From: Borreliella yangtzensis
Lineage (GTDB): Bacteria > Spirochaetota > Spirochaetia > Borreliales > Borreliaceae
Length of the DNA: 64,000 bases
Assembly: GCF_014201775.1 (NCBI RefSeq)
Contig: NZ_JACHFG010000002.1
Location: forward strand, 1 to 64,000
Direction of reading: 5' to 3'
Part shown: one piece after another, positions 18,166 through 27,380 of the stretch
Position numbering within the stretch: position 1 is the stretch's first letter
Layout: the number at the start of each line of letters is the position of its first letter
Program-made: the position numbers and the translations under genes
Notes under the pieces: model-generated
Database searches by the model: none
What the model was told of the DNA's origin: nothing
Seen by the model: only the letters and a program-made list of their open reading frames with translations

Positions 18166-18741
18166 TGAAATTCTCCTTTTTTATATCCAATTTTAGATAT
18201 TTTCTTTACAATATTTTTAATAAAGCATAAAAAATTAAAAATATTGATATTTATTTGCTTATTTTGATAGCAAAACCTTATTATTAAATTTGTTATCGTA
18301 TTGGTTATCAAAGTTTTGTTTATCAAAAAATTTTTAATCACAAATACAGGTATTATTATACTACTTGACTGTATATTGATGTTAATCTTGTTCGTTAGTA
18401 TAAGATTTTTGAAAATATATTTTTGCTTTGACTTATCGATCCTTAAAAAAAATATAAATTGATGCACTTGCAATAAATAAGCTTTACTGTAATGTTGTGT
18501 TTTAAAACGCTTGCAAAAAAATATTACCTGCTGTAAGGCCTTTAAAGCTAATTTTAGGCTATCGATCTTTTTGCTCAAAAATTTATCCCAAAAATTTGAA
18601 TATTAAGTTTTTAATCTATAAACAAATAATAGATCAAAGTTTTGAATTTAAAATGCTGTTTGATATTATTTAAAGTAAGATTAAATTAATTATAAATAAG
18701 TTTAGTACATAATTAATTTTTATTAAACTTACACAAAGCTT
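18166..18741. other. Intergenic region between the BB0405 and BB0403 genes; one doubtful open frame
   Basis: 576 bases without a convincing gene. It must hold the divergent promoters of the two flanking genes. A minus-strand frame of 138 codons (18162-18578) has a stop overlapping the BB0405 start by ATGA. Its product is a low-complexity mix of Ile, Asn, Lys and Phe with no recognisable family, as expected from chance reading of AT-rich DNA, and no good ribosome-binding site precedes it. I see no strong hairpin or repeat. Confidence 0.5.
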
Positions 18742-19419
18742 ATGATTAAACTATATATTGTTTTTTTTTATTTTTTTTCTTTTTTATTGGGGTTTTCGGA
18801 AAATATTTTTTTTAAAAATTTAGGATTTTCTAATAATGATCAGTATTTTATGTTTGGCGAATATGGATTTGAAAATGGATATTATTATTCTGCTGCATAC
18901 TTTGTTGATGTTATTAAAAATAATTTTGCAAAATCTGGAGTGCATTCTAGGATTTTTAAAGAACACATTGAATATTTAGACAGTTATGATAAAAGTCTTT
19001 ATGAACTTTTAAAGATAATTAATTTTAAAGTTAAAGAATTTAAAATTAATCATTTAAGAAGAGGACGAGAAATTTATTTTTATGTTAAGAGTGAAATTCC
19101 AGAAACAGATTTTTTAAATTTTATTGATTTTAAAACCGGAAACGAATATCAAGTTTTTGTAAATAAGGATACTAATTCTCAAGAACTTTCCTCTTCTTTT
19201 AATATTTTTTTATCTGTTAGATATAGTAATTCAACTCTAGAAAAACATTTAACTATTGGGAGGGGGAATTACTATAGAAAGAATGTTATTGATTACAAAA
19301 TAAGGGAGATTGTTTTGTTTCCAAATGAAGATGGAATTGTTTTTATTTTAGAAAAAATTATTTTAAATTCTTATGGGAATAAGTATAAACGGTTTATGGT
19401 TGAAATTAAAAAATATTGA
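18742..19419 (+). CDS. Hypothetical exported protein (BB0403 position)
   Basis: 225 residues. A hydrophobic N-terminus (MIKLYIVFFYFFSFLLGFS) looks like a signal peptide. The rest is charged and beta-rich, with no motif I recognise. No good ribosome-binding site is visible before the ATG. It lies 52 bases upstream of proS on the same strand and may be transcribed with it. The location is probably periplasmic; function unknown. Confidence 0.75.
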   Translation: MIKLYIVFFYFFSFLLGFSENIFFKNLGFSNNDQYFMFGEYGFENGYYYSAAYFVDVIKNNFAKSGVHSRIFKEHIEYLDSYDKSLYELLKIINFKVKEFKINHLRRGREIYFYVKSEIPETDFLNFIDFKTGNEYQVFVNKDTNSQELSSSFNIFLSVRYSNSTLEKHLTIGRGNYYRKNVIDYKIREIVLFPNEDGIVFILEKIILNSYGNKYKRFMVEIKKY

Positions 19420-19471
19420 ATATAATTATTTGGTGTTTTAAAGAAATGTAATGTTTTATTAAGGATAATGT

Positions 19472-20938
19472 ATGAGTGATTTTATAGCCTCAAAAGAAGA
19501 TGATTATTCTAAGTGGTATTTAGATATAGTTCAGAAAGCAAAACTTGCTGATTACAGTCCCGTAAAAGGGTGTATGGTAATTATGCCTTATGGGTATTCT
19601 ATTTGGAGTAAAATTCAAAGTATACTTGATAAAAAATTTAAAGAAACGGGACACGATAATGCATATTTTCCCATGCTTATTCCTTATGGTTTTTTAGAAA
19701 AAGAAAAGGATCATATTGATGGATTTTCCCCCGAGTTTGCTATTATTAAGGATGCTGGTGGAGAGAGTTTGGCTGAGCCTTTGGTTTTAAGGCCTACTTC
19801 TGAGACGATCATTTGGAATATGTATAGTAAGTGGATTGAGTCTTACAGGGATCTTCCTCTTAAAATTAATCAGTGGGCAAATGTTATTCGCTGGGAAAAA
19901 AGAACAAGGCCTTTTTTGCGCACTACCGAATTTTTGTGGCAAGAAGGGCATACTGCACATGCTACTGAAGAGGAGGCATTAGAAGAAACTTTACTTATTT
20001 TAGATGTATATAAAAGATTTATGGAAGACTATTTAGCTATTCCGGTTTTTTGTGGTAAAAAGTCTGAAAAGGAAAAATTTGCGGGGGCTGTTTCTACTTA
20101 TTCAATTGAGGCATTAATGCAGGATAAAAAAGCGCTTCAAGCAGCTACATCCCATTATTTAGGTTTAAATTTTGCAAAGGCTTTTGATGTAAAATTTCAA
20201 GACAAAGATGGCAAAATGAAGCATGTATTTGCTAGTAGTTGGGGAGTTTCTACAAGATTGATTGGTGCTTTGATTATGGTTCATTCTGATGAGAAGGGTT
20301 TAATTTTGCCGCCTCGTATTGCTCCAATAGAAATTATTGTTATTCCTATTTTTAAAAAAGAAGATGAGATTAATAAAAAAATTTTGGAATATTCCGATTG
20401 TGTTATGCAAATTTTAAAAAAAGCAGAATTTAGGGTTGAAATTGATAAGGACATTAAAAGTTCTCCAGGATTTAGGTTTTCATCTGCTGAGTTTAAAGGA
20501 ATTCCAATACGTCTTGAAGTGGGAATAAATGATGTCCTTTTAAGCTCTGTTACTCTTGCAAGAAGAGATAAAGAGAGAAACTTTAAGTATCAAATATCAC
20601 TCGATTCTCTTGTCAGCAAGGTTAAGGTAGAACTTGATTCTATGCAAAGGGATTTATTTAAAAAGGCATTGAATTTTAGAACTTTAAATACTAAGGAAAT
20701 TTTTAGAAGCGGGAAGGATAGTTATGAGTTATTCAAAGCCCATATGAATGATTATTCTGGATTTGTGCTTTCTTGTTGGTGCGGTAGTTTGAATTGCGAA
20801 AATATTATTAAGAATGAAACCAAAGCTACAATAAGATGTATTCCTAATGATTTTAAAGCCAAAGATTTAACAGGCATGGCTTGTATTTATTGCGCTTCTA
20901 GGGCTAAATATTTTGTTTTATTTGCCAAATCTTATTAA
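19472..20938 (+). CDS. proS: Prolyl-tRNA synthetase, archaeal/eukaryotic type
   Basis: Charges tRNA-Pro, 488 residues. The short form without the bacterial editing insert is seen: class II motif 2 (IRWEKRTRPFLRTTEFLWQEGHTAH), motif 3 (GVSTRLIGAL), an anticodon-binding domain, and a C-terminal domain with cysteines (SCWCGSLNCE ... CIYCASRAKYF) typical of ProRS type 3. Such a ProRS is shared with archaea and eukaryotes and is known in Borrelia, so it is usually taken as an old horizontal acquisition. Codon use looks like its neighbours. AAGGA precedes the ATG. Confidence 0.97.
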   Translation: MSDFIASKEDDYSKWYLDIVQKAKLADYSPVKGCMVIMPYGYSIWSKIQSILDKKFKETGHDNAYFPMLIPYGFLEKEKDHIDGFSPEFAIIKDAGGESLAEPLVLRPTSETIIWNMYSKWIESYRDLPLKINQWANVIRWEKRTRPFLRTTEFLWQEGHTAHATEEEALEETLLILDVYKRFMEDYLAIPVFCGKKSEKEKFAGAVSTYSIEALMQDKKALQAATSHYLGLNFAKAFDVKFQDKDGKMKHVFASSWGVSTRLIGALIMVHSDEKGLILPPRIAPIEIIVIPIFKKEDEINKKILEYSDCVMQILKKAEFRVEIDKDIKSSPGFRFSSAEFKGIPIRLEVGINDVLLSSVTLARRDKERNFKYQISLDSLVSKVKVELDSMQRDLFKKALNFRTLNTKEIFRSGKDSYELFKAHMNDYSGFVLSCWCGSLNCENIIKNETKATIRCIPNDFKAKDLTGMACIYCASRAKYFVLFAKSY

Positions 20939-20961
20939 TTTGTTTAGCTTTAATTAATTTT

Positions 20962-22152
20962 TTAGTGATCTTTTAATTCTTTAAGGTTTATTATATGAAT
21001 TATTGCAATGTTGAAAGCAAAGTCAATTAGTAAGGCTAAAGAGGTTAATATTGGCAGCATTGGTGTTATATTGGAAACATTTAACTCTATTCCTTTTGTA
21101 TAGGTAGAGCAAAGCATCGTAATTATATAAATTAAGCTATTTGGCATATGAGGAAATGCAAGTACAAAAAAAAATGATAAAGTACTCATATAGCTTATTT
21201 CGTATATAGAAATAGGTAAGCTTGAATATGATTTTAAAATTATAAAAAATGATATTACTGAAATAAAAATAGTTCCGAATTTAGAAACAAAATTTATTAG
21301 AGGTATGTTTGTAATTATAGATTTTTTTATATTTATTCTTTCATTTTTAATATCTTCTATTAGTATTATGTAAGGAGAATAAGGATCTTTTGTTAATCCT
21401 GAAAATATTATGTTTTGGAATGATACAAAGATGCCTTTATATATCATTTTAAAATTTTTTGTTAATTTATAGCTAATTGTTGGCAGTATTACGAATAAAA
21501 TTATAATTGTCCATGCCAAAAAGAATGTTATGCTGTTTGCGTAATTTTGATAATCCTTGAAGCTTTTTAAGCTTGTAGTGTAATCTGCTGTTATAAAAAT
21601 GGTTCCTATATTTAATATATTTGCAATAAATCCATTTGCATGGTAAAAAAGATTGGATGCGCTTAGCATGAGTTCTCTAGTTATTCTGCCTTTTTGTTTT
21701 GCATAATAAAAACTGGTGCCTATTATTATTGAAATCATATAGATGCTCAGTAGGTTTGGATTACTAGATGTAAATATTTTGAAAATATTTTTTGGGAAAA
21801 ATGTTTCTAATAAAACTTCTTTTTCGAAAAAATATGTATTTTGCATTGTTTTTTCTAGGATTGGAATTCTTTGTGGAAGATATATTATTGCAGCTGTTAT
21901 CGCCACAGCAACGCCAGATAAATTAATTAAAAGTCCATAATAAATTGTTTTTCCAAAAAGCTTTTTAAAGTTTTTATTTTCAATAATATTTTCAATTCCT
22001 AATGGAATTGAAAATATTAAAAAAGGGATGAGGGACAAGTATGATAATCTTATAAAAGCGTGAGATAAAGAGTTATAAATTTCAAGAGGAAAAAATAATC
22101 CCAAAAAGATTCCAATAGGTAGTGTGAAAAAAAAATTAATTTTTACATTCAT
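20962..22152 (-). CDS. Divergent DAACS-family (GltP-like) transporter
   Basis: 396-residue polytopic inner-membrane protein, by position BB0401, usually annotated as a glutamate/dicarboxylate:cation symporter. Overall hydrophobic pattern and length fit the DAACS family. However, the usual signature segments are not clear. The serine-rich hairpin (SSS-TLP) reads FSGLTKDPYS, and the NMDGT motif of helix 7 reads SKFGT. So sodium coupling or substrate choice may differ from GltP. A strong AAGGAG lies 7 bases before the ATG. It is convergent with proS and divergent from the gene at 22256; 103 bases separate the two starts. Confidence 0.7.
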   Translation of the reverse strand: MNVKINFFFTLPIGIFLGLFFPLEIYNSLSHAFIRLSYLSLIPFLIFSIPLGIENIIENKNFKKLFGKTIYYGLLINLSGVAVAITAAIIYLPQRIPILEKTMQNTYFFEKEVLLETFFPKNIFKIFTSSNPNLLSIYMISIIIGTSFYYAKQKGRITRELMLSASNLFYHANGFIANILNIGTIFITADYTTSLKSFKDYQNYANSITFFLAWTIIILFVILPTISYKLTKNFKMIYKGIFVSFQNIIFSGLTKDPYSPYIILIEDIKNERINIKKSIITNIPLINFVSKFGTIFISVISFFIILKSYSSLPISIYEISYMSTLSFFFVLAFPHMPNSLIYIITMLCSTYTKGIELNVSNITPMLPILTSLALLIDFAFNIAIIHIINLKELKDH

Positions 22153-22255
22153 ATGACTTCTCCTTTCAGAGATTTAAGATGCATTGTGCATAATAAATAG
22201 TACTAAAATTTTTTGTAAATATAAACTTTAGAGTTACAATTGTACTTGTGTTTTT

Positions 22256-23809
22256 ATGTTGCTTATGGGTGTTTTTGGGGGTTGCTTGTATAAATATCCT
22301 GATTTTGTAGATACAGATTTAGATTCGAGATTGCCAAATATTTTAACTTTAGAGGAGCATGATAAGCAATTTTTTACTAAAGATTTTTATAAAAATCTTA
22401 TTTCAAGTAGTAAAGAAATTGGTCTTAAGCTTCATAAAGTTTTAGTAGATTATTTAAATCCGCAGTCAGAAGATGTTGATAGAGTATTAAAATATAATCA
22501 AGTGATTAATATTTATTGGTCTTTTCTCAGATCAATTGCAAAAAATATTTCAAAATTGACTATGGAGCAAAAAATTTTATTTAGATTTGCTGCTCTTATT
22601 CCAAATGCGCTTGGATCTGAAATTCAGCTATTAATTTCAAAAACTATTTGGGATAATCGTTATAATGAATCTTTTCTTTATTTTGATGAGTGGCTTTATG
22701 GGGTTAATAGTTTTAAGCTTAGTAGATTAGCAACAGATTTGCCAATAGATAATTTTAAAGAAGAAGATATGGAAAAAATTTTACTTAATAAAAGAGAAAA
22801 GCTTTTGGCAAATATTGATTTTGCAAAGAGTAGTCTTAAAAGAACTGATAAGATTAGAGAAGAAGCTATTTGTAAGTTAAAAAGCATGTTTGGATTTTTA
22901 TTTTCAAGCAATAGTCAAAATGATTTACCTTATATGCCTGAATATGGAGTGCTAAGTCCTTATGATAATTCGATTTTAAAACCTTTAAATTTTGCTGGTG
23001 ATTATGTTGATGATCTTATTAAATCAAATCGAGATCTCAATGTTTTTATTAGTAAAATTGAAGATGCTAACAGAGAACTTTTTGAAATTCAAAATAAAAT
23101 GAATAATATTGGAATGCCTGTTGAATCAACTATTGCATATGATGAAGTTGAGGTTGTCAGAAGTGCCAATAAACTTGCAATAGGCCCAAGAGGTAATCAT
23201 TTCCCGATTCTTTTGAGAAATAATATAGTTGCTAATCCCCAACTCTTTGGAAGCAGAGAAAGAATTATGCAACTTGTTTGGGAAATTGAAGATATTCAGC
23301 CTAGACTTTTTCAAAAAGCGTATAGAGGAGATTTGCTTAGAGTGGTTCCTTATTTTATATTAATACCTTCTTATGGAGATAAAGGAATTTGTTGGGAATC
23401 AATTGATGTTAAGAATAGAGCAAATGGTAGGGGTAAAATATTGATACCTATGTATGCTAAAAACTTAAGAAAAGCGGTTATTTTAGGTATTGGTGATTTT
23501 GTTTGGGAGCTTGCGAAAGAACAAGCTTCTTTTAGGTGGATGGAAACAGGAATTACAGGGCAATATTACGATTATTATGTTAAATTTATTAAAAGAGGAA
23601 ATGTTAAAAATTTTTTTCTTGAAGATTATTTTCTTTGGATAGAAAAAGAAAGTAAAGGAATTCAAAAGCTTGAAAAATTAGTGCGCGGTATAATGTGGAG
23701 GAACTTGCCCTTTTCTAAAGATTTAAAAGAGACGCTTGCTAAAAAATCTTTCATATACAAAGATCTTATTGATAAAGATAAAAATATTCAAGTATCTGAT
23801 GGGTATTAA
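22256..23809 (+). CDS. Hypothetical conserved Borrelia protein, possible lipoprotein (BB0400 position)
   Basis: 517 residues, function not recognised. The N-terminus MLLMGVFGGC has a hydrophobic stretch ending in Gly-Gly-Cys that could be a very short lipobox, but it lacks the positive residues of a normal signal peptide. No in-frame alternative start exists before the upstream stop. The body is soluble, with helical segments (about 100-300) and a C-terminal region rich in Trp and Arg. It is convergent with the ankyrin gene, with only nine bases between the stops. Confidence 0.8.
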   Translation: MLLMGVFGGCLYKYPDFVDTDLDSRLPNILTLEEHDKQFFTKDFYKNLISSSKEIGLKLHKVLVDYLNPQSEDVDRVLKYNQVINIYWSFLRSIAKNISKLTMEQKILFRFAALIPNALGSEIQLLISKTIWDNRYNESFLYFDEWLYGVNSFKLSRLATDLPIDNFKEEDMEKILLNKREKLLANIDFAKSSLKRTDKIREEAICKLKSMFGFLFSSNSQNDLPYMPEYGVLSPYDNSILKPLNFAGDYVDDLIKSNRDLNVFISKIEDANRELFEIQNKMNNIGMPVESTIAYDEVEVVRSANKLAIGPRGNHFPILLRNNIVANPQLFGSRERIMQLVWEIEDIQPRLFQKAYRGDLLRVVPYFILIPSYGDKGICWESIDVKNRANGRGKILIPMYAKNLRKAVILGIGDFVWELAKEQASFRWMETGITGQYYDYYVKFIKRGNVKNFFLEDYFLWIEKESKGIQKLEKLVRGIMWRNLPFSKDLKETLAKKSFIYKDLIDKDKNIQVSDGY

Positions 23810-23818
23810 ATTTATTTT

Positions 23819-24478
23819 CTATTTTGCTAAAATTTTGATAATTTCTTTGTTTTTAAGAGTCCCAAGTTCTTTTTTGTAATTGTCGTCAATGTAAGTTTTT
23901 TTCTTTTTCAGAGATTCAATTAATTTTACATTTTCTATTTCTATTGCGGCTTGCATTGGTGTTTTTCTATTTTTAAGGGTTAAGCTTAAATCAGCACCGC
24001 TTTCTTTTAAAAATTCAAATGCTTTTTCGTTATTAGTATATATTGCCCAAAATATTGGAGACTGTCCAGTATCATCTATTTGATTAAGGCTTATTCCATA
24101 ATCTACCAATATTTTTATGATTTCAAATTCATTGTTTATTATTGAAATGGAAATTGGAGATATTTTATATTTAAAGTTTATTTCTGCTCCAAGATTTAGT
24201 GCAATTAAAACCCCTTTTATATTGTTTAAAAAAACAGATATTATAAAAAGATCATTTTTGATATTTTTTAAGTTTTGTAAGGTCTTTTTGTCGTTTATAT
24301 TTATTGAATTTATAACCTTATTTAAAGCGTCTTTATTGCTTTGGTATTCTTTACTATTGAAAACATACAAATTTTTTTGCAATTTTTTTATTATTCTAGT
24401 GCTTGTATCAATACTTGTTGAATTTAAATTCATTATTATTTGTAATAACAGTAAAAGTATAATGATTTTTTTTCCCAT
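23819..24478 (-). CDS. Exported ankyrin-repeat protein (BB0399 position)
   Basis: 219 residues. A hydrophobic signal-like start (MGKKIIILLLLLQIIMNLNS) is followed by a helical region and three ankyrin repeats (about 95-200). The repeats show the family pattern, for example NNEFEIIKILVDYGISLN, then DDTGQSPIFWAIYTNNEKAF and LKNRKTPMQAAIEIENVKLI. Ankyrin repeats mediate protein binding; with an export signal it would act in the periplasm. The binding partner is unknown. An AAGGAAT lies about 16 bases before the ATG, farther than usual. Confidence 0.83.
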   Translation of the reverse strand: MGKKIIILLLLLQIIMNLNSTSIDTSTRIIKKLQKNLYVFNSKEYQSNKDALNKVINSININDKKTLQNLKNIKNDLFIISVFLNNIKGVLIALNLGAEINFKYKISPISISIINNEFEIIKILVDYGISLNQIDDTGQSPIFWAIYTNNEKAFEFLKESGADLSLTLKNRKTPMQAAIEIENVKLIESLKKKKTYIDDNYKKELGTLKNKEIIKILAK

Positions 24479-24825
24479 GTTTTGTGATTTTTGTATTCCT
24501 TTAATAAAGTATCTAATTTTATATTATTGTTTTAAATAAGTATTAAATTAAGTATCAGATTAACATCTATTATAGGTTATTATAAGATTGTTTTTCAATG
24601 TTTATATGGTGACAATTGGCAATTGTGAAATGATTTTTTCCTGTTTTTAACAATGTTAGGTATTTTTATACTAAATTATAAATTTATTTTTTAGTTTTTA
24701 TGTTGTTGTATTTGTATTAATATAAAATCTGGTCATATTAATTTAGTATTTATAAAATTTTTGATAATTTATATAAATTGAAATGTATATTTTATTGTGT
24801 GTAGGTTATATTGTAAAATGTTTTT
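24479..24825. other. Divergent intergenic region
   Basis: 347 bases between the ankyrin gene (minus) and a lipoprotein gene (plus). The DNA is very AT-rich, with several -10-like TATAAT-type hexamers and no open frame of note. Both promoters must lie here, but I cannot assign them individually. No strong hairpin is seen. Confidence 0.5.
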
Positions 24826-25857
24826 ATGAATTTGTTGACTAAAATTGTTCAATCCATTTTGATTTTGTTTTTATTTATTTCTTGCAAACAAAAACAAAGT
24901 GAAATTCAAAATCTTACTCACCTTTTAAAATCTTCTAATAAAAATGGATTAGATAAGTTTCTTATTATTGATAGGGTTGTTAATATATATATTGCAAATA
25001 AGAACTATGAAAATGCTTTAGAGATTGTAAATAGTGGGATTGTTGACGATGAATCTAGAGAATATTATTCTTTATATCTTTATTTAATGGGTAATATTTA
25101 TGATTCTATGGGAGAAGATTTTGTGGCTTTTAGTATTTACAGGCATGTTGTTGACAGTTTTGATGATTATGTTTATGAGAACTGTTCAGTGAAAACAAGG
25201 GTGGCTAAAAAGATTGTTAATTTAAATATTGATTCAATCGATAAGATCAATTATTACAAATTTATATTAAACATAGGGATTGATGATTTAAGTAATGAGG
25301 AAAAGGGTAATTATTTTTATAATCTTGCATTAAGTTTGGAAGATATTCAAGATTATGATGAATCTTATTTTTACTATAAAAAATTTCTTTCAATTCCAAG
25401 GTCACATTTAAAAGTAGATTCTAGAGACTATTATAATGTTGTTACAAAAATTAATTATTTTAATAATCCAGAGTTTGTTGTGTATAGAAATTTGGGGGAT
25501 TTAATCCAGGATGTTAAAAATTTTGTGCTTTCTGGGAATACTTCTAAATTGCTTAATATAAGAGATAAGAATAATTTTTTTATTCAAAGCTGGGATCAAA
25601 AGGGCGGGAAAGGTAATTCCATTAATACTAACAGCTTTTTAACTACAATGATTAGGCTTGGGGGAAGACGAAAAAATGGAATACAATTTGCAAAGCATCT
25701 TGAAGCGGATTCTAGTGATGATATATCTTATCTTGAATCAAGCGGCTGGGATCATATTCGGGAATGGTATTTTGTTTTTAAAAGAATTGTTTATCCTAAA
25801 GATCCAGAAATTAATAATGGTTGGACTTGGATAGGTGTATATTTAGGTAAAAAATAA
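24826..25857 (+). CDS. Putative lipoprotein with TPR-like helices (BB0398 position)
   Basis: 343 residues. The N-terminus MNLLTKIVQSILILFLFISC is a spirochaetal lipoprotein signal with the lipobox FISC (Cys20). Residues about 30-220 are helical, with a tetratricopeptide-like rhythm of aromatic and small residues (YLMGNIYDSMGEDFVAFSIY, YNLALSLEDIQDYDESYFYY), so it probably binds a partner in the periplasm. The C-terminal 110 residues contain Trp-rich segments that I do not recognise. The next gene follows after 13 bases with a strong ribosome-binding site, so the two form an operon. Confidence 0.83.
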   Translation: MNLLTKIVQSILILFLFISCKQKQSEIQNLTHLLKSSNKNGLDKFLIIDRVVNIYIANKNYENALEIVNSGIVDDESREYYSLYLYLMGNIYDSMGEDFVAFSIYRHVVDSFDDYVYENCSVKTRVAKKIVNLNIDSIDKINYYKFILNIGIDDLSNEEKGNYFYNLALSLEDIQDYDESYFYYKKFLSIPRSHLKVDSRDYYNVVTKINYFNNPEFVVYRNLGDLIQDVKNFVLSGNTSKLLNIRDKNNFFIQSWDQKGGKGNSINTNSFLTTMIRLGGRRKNGIQFAKHLEADSSDDISYLESSGWDHIREWYFVFKRIVYPKDPEINNGWTWIGVYLGKK

Positions 25858-25870
25858 TAGGAAGGAGATA

Positions 25871-26722
25871 ATGCATTTTCTTAAGGTTCTTTTTAGTTAT
25901 TTATTTCTACTTTATTCTAATGTTTCTATAATAAAAGATGAGGTTACTGAGACAAGTGTACATAGAATAATTGATTGGGATAGGAAGGTTATTTGTTTTG
26001 ACATTGTTAAGGAAATTAATGAAAATGAATTTAGACCAGTAGGTTTAAATACAGCGTCTAAATTAATATCAACTATTAATGATTTTAAAGATACTTTAAT
26101 AAGAGAGTCTCTTTTTAAGATAATTATGGACTCTGAAAATACTTTTAAAAATTATTTTGACCTAAATCCCAGCTTAATACTTAAGTTTTCAGGTCCCAAT
26201 AGTATTTTGAAAAGATCTTATATAAAATATTCAGAAGACTTAAGGAGTCTAACTGTTAGGTATGAGCTAAGTCTTTTCCCCGATTTTATAAATTTATTTT
26301 TTTCGCATGAAAAGCCCTATAAAGCTTTTTATCCATTAGTAAATTCTGATGTTGATAAAACTGATTATACAGGAATTGTGATTTATGTAGGAGGAGTCTA
26401 CAATGATGCTTTAGGTTCTAATAAAAAATTAGAAGACTCTTTTTTTATCAAAATTTATGATGAAAACATTAGACCGTATTTTGATAAGAGAATGGTTTCT
26501 TCAGAGGCTTTGAAAAAATGGGGAATGCTTGAGTATAGTAATGATGTTCTTTATAACAATAAAAATAGGGTTGGATATCGTCCTTTAAAATTGGTTGCCA
26601 AAAGTATTTATGGTAAAAACAATACAGACATTATACTTGACGAGCATTCTATTAATAAGTTGTTTTCAAATAGTAATAACATTAAACTTTTACAAGATGG
26701 GAAACTTGTTGTAATAAAGTAA
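25871..26722 (+). CDS. Hypothetical exported protein (BB0397 position)
   Basis: 283 residues. The N-terminal hydrophobic segment (MHFLKVLFSYLFLLYSNVSII) suggests export. The body is soluble and mixed alpha/beta, with no motif I know; the segment YTGIVIYVGGVYND may be a conserved core. The strong site AGGAAGGAG precedes the ATG. It is in an operon with the preceding lipoprotein. The C-terminus is followed by AT-rich DNA and the tRNA-Thr gene. Confidence 0.78.
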   Translation: MHFLKVLFSYLFLLYSNVSIIKDEVTETSVHRIIDWDRKVICFDIVKEINENEFRPVGLNTASKLISTINDFKDTLIRESLFKIIMDSENTFKNYFDLNPSLILKFSGPNSILKRSYIKYSEDLRSLTVRYELSLFPDFINLFFSHEKPYKAFYPLVNSDVDKTDYTGIVIYVGGVYNDALGSNKKLEDSFFIKIYDENIRPYFDKRMVSSEALKKWGMLEYSNDVLYNNKNRVGYRPLKLVAKSIYGKNNTDIILDEHSINKLFSNSNNIKLLQDGKLVVIK

Positions 26723-26797
26723 TAAAATTTTAAACTTAATACTTGTTTTTTTCCAAACAATCAATTAAGATAGTAGAGAGTTTTATAAGGAATTAAT

Positions 26798-26870
26798 GCC
26801 CTTATAGCTCAGTTGGTAGAGCACCACCATGGTAAGGTGGGGGTCGTCGGTTCAAGTCCGATTGAGGGCT
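26798..26870 (+). tRNA. tRNA-Thr (anticodon GGT)
   Basis: A 73-base cloverleaf. Acceptor arm GCCCTTA pairs with TGAGGGC at the 3' end. D arm is GCTC ... GAGC. The anticodon stem CCACC/GGTGG encloses the loop ATGGTAA with anticodon GGT. The T arm carries GTTCAAGTC. The CCA end is not encoded. It begins the tRNA-rpmG-tRNA-secE-nusG cluster. Confidence 0.95.
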
Positions 26871-26897
26871 TTTATTGGTAGTTAGGAGTTTTATTGT

Positions 26898-27077
26898 ATG
26901 GGTAAAAAGAAGGGAAAAGGAGCTGTTGAGCTTATATCTTTGGTTTGTGAAGAGACAGGAATCAGAAATTATACCACTACTAAGAATAGACGTAATAAAC
27001 AAGAGAAGTTAGAATTGATGAAATATTGTCCAAAATTACGGAAACACACTCTTCATAAGGAAGGAAAAATAAAATAA
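26898..27077 (+). CDS. rpmG: Ribosomal protein bL33
   Basis: 59-residue large-subunit protein. The start reads [20 protein letters not shown], and the family motif [10 protein letters not shown] follows. One cysteine lies near the N-terminus (Cys17) and one in KYCPK (Cys44); the full two-CxxC zinc ribbon of some L33 proteins is absent, so this is the zinc-free type. It lies between two tRNA genes, an arrangement seen in many bacteria before secE-nusG. The ATG has only a weak upstream AGGAG about 10 bases away. Confidence 0.95.
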   Translation: MGKKKGKGAVELISLVCEETGIRNYTTTKNRRNKQEKLELMKYCPKLRKHTLHKEGKIK

Positions 27078-27091
27078 TAATAAATAATAAT

Positions 27092-27164
27092 AGGTCAGTA
27101 GTTCCAACGGTAGAACGACAGTCTCCAAAACTGTATGCTGGGGGTTCGAATCCCTCCTGACCTG
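27092..27164 (+). tRNA. tRNA-Trp (anticodon CCA)
   Basis: A 73-base cloverleaf. Acceptor AGGTCAG pairs with CTGACCT, and G is the discriminator base. The anticodon stem ACAGT/ACTGT encloses CTCCAAA with anticodon CCA. The T arm GGGGGTTCGAATCCCTC is standard. The 3' CCA is not encoded. The tRNA lies between rpmG and secE and is probably cut from the same transcript. Confidence 0.95.
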
Positions 27165-27192
27165 TTGTTAAAATTAAAGTGAGGCTTTATAA

Positions 27193-27363
27193 GTGTTTAG
27201 GTTTATCAAAGATAGTATCTTGGAGCTTAAGAAGGTAACTTGGCCTAAGTATAATGAAGTTGTTGAAAATGGAAAGCAAGTTTTTTGGTTGGTATTATTT
27301 GTTTCGATTTTCTTGGGCATAGTTGATTACCTTATGTTCCTTGTTGTAACTTATGTATTTTAA
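27193..27363 (+). CDS. secE: Preprotein translocase subunit SecE
   Basis: 56-residue inner-membrane component of the SecYEG channel. It starts at GTG (27193) with GAGG upstream. The short amphipathic segment LKKVTWPKYNEVVENGKQV, the family hallmark, is followed by one transmembrane helix (about 31-52). It is the minimal single-helix form. It lies between tRNA-Trp and nusG, in the conserved secE-nusG-rplK order. Confidence 0.95.
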   Translation: MFRFIKDSILELKKVTWPKYNEVVENGKQVFWLVLFVSIFLGIVDYLMFLVVTYVF

Positions 27364-27380
27364 TATAAGAAGGATAAATT

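Noticed and set aside
18162..18578. 138-codon minus-strand frame ending on the BB0405 start
   Set aside because: Low-complexity Ile/Asn/Lys/Phe product, no ribosome-binding site and no family; likely chance reading of AT-rich leader DNA. Mentioned only in the intergenic entry.
24117..24539. 140-codon plus-strand frame opposite the ankyrin gene
   Set aside because: Phe/Ile-rich shadow of the ankyrin gene, with no start site support.
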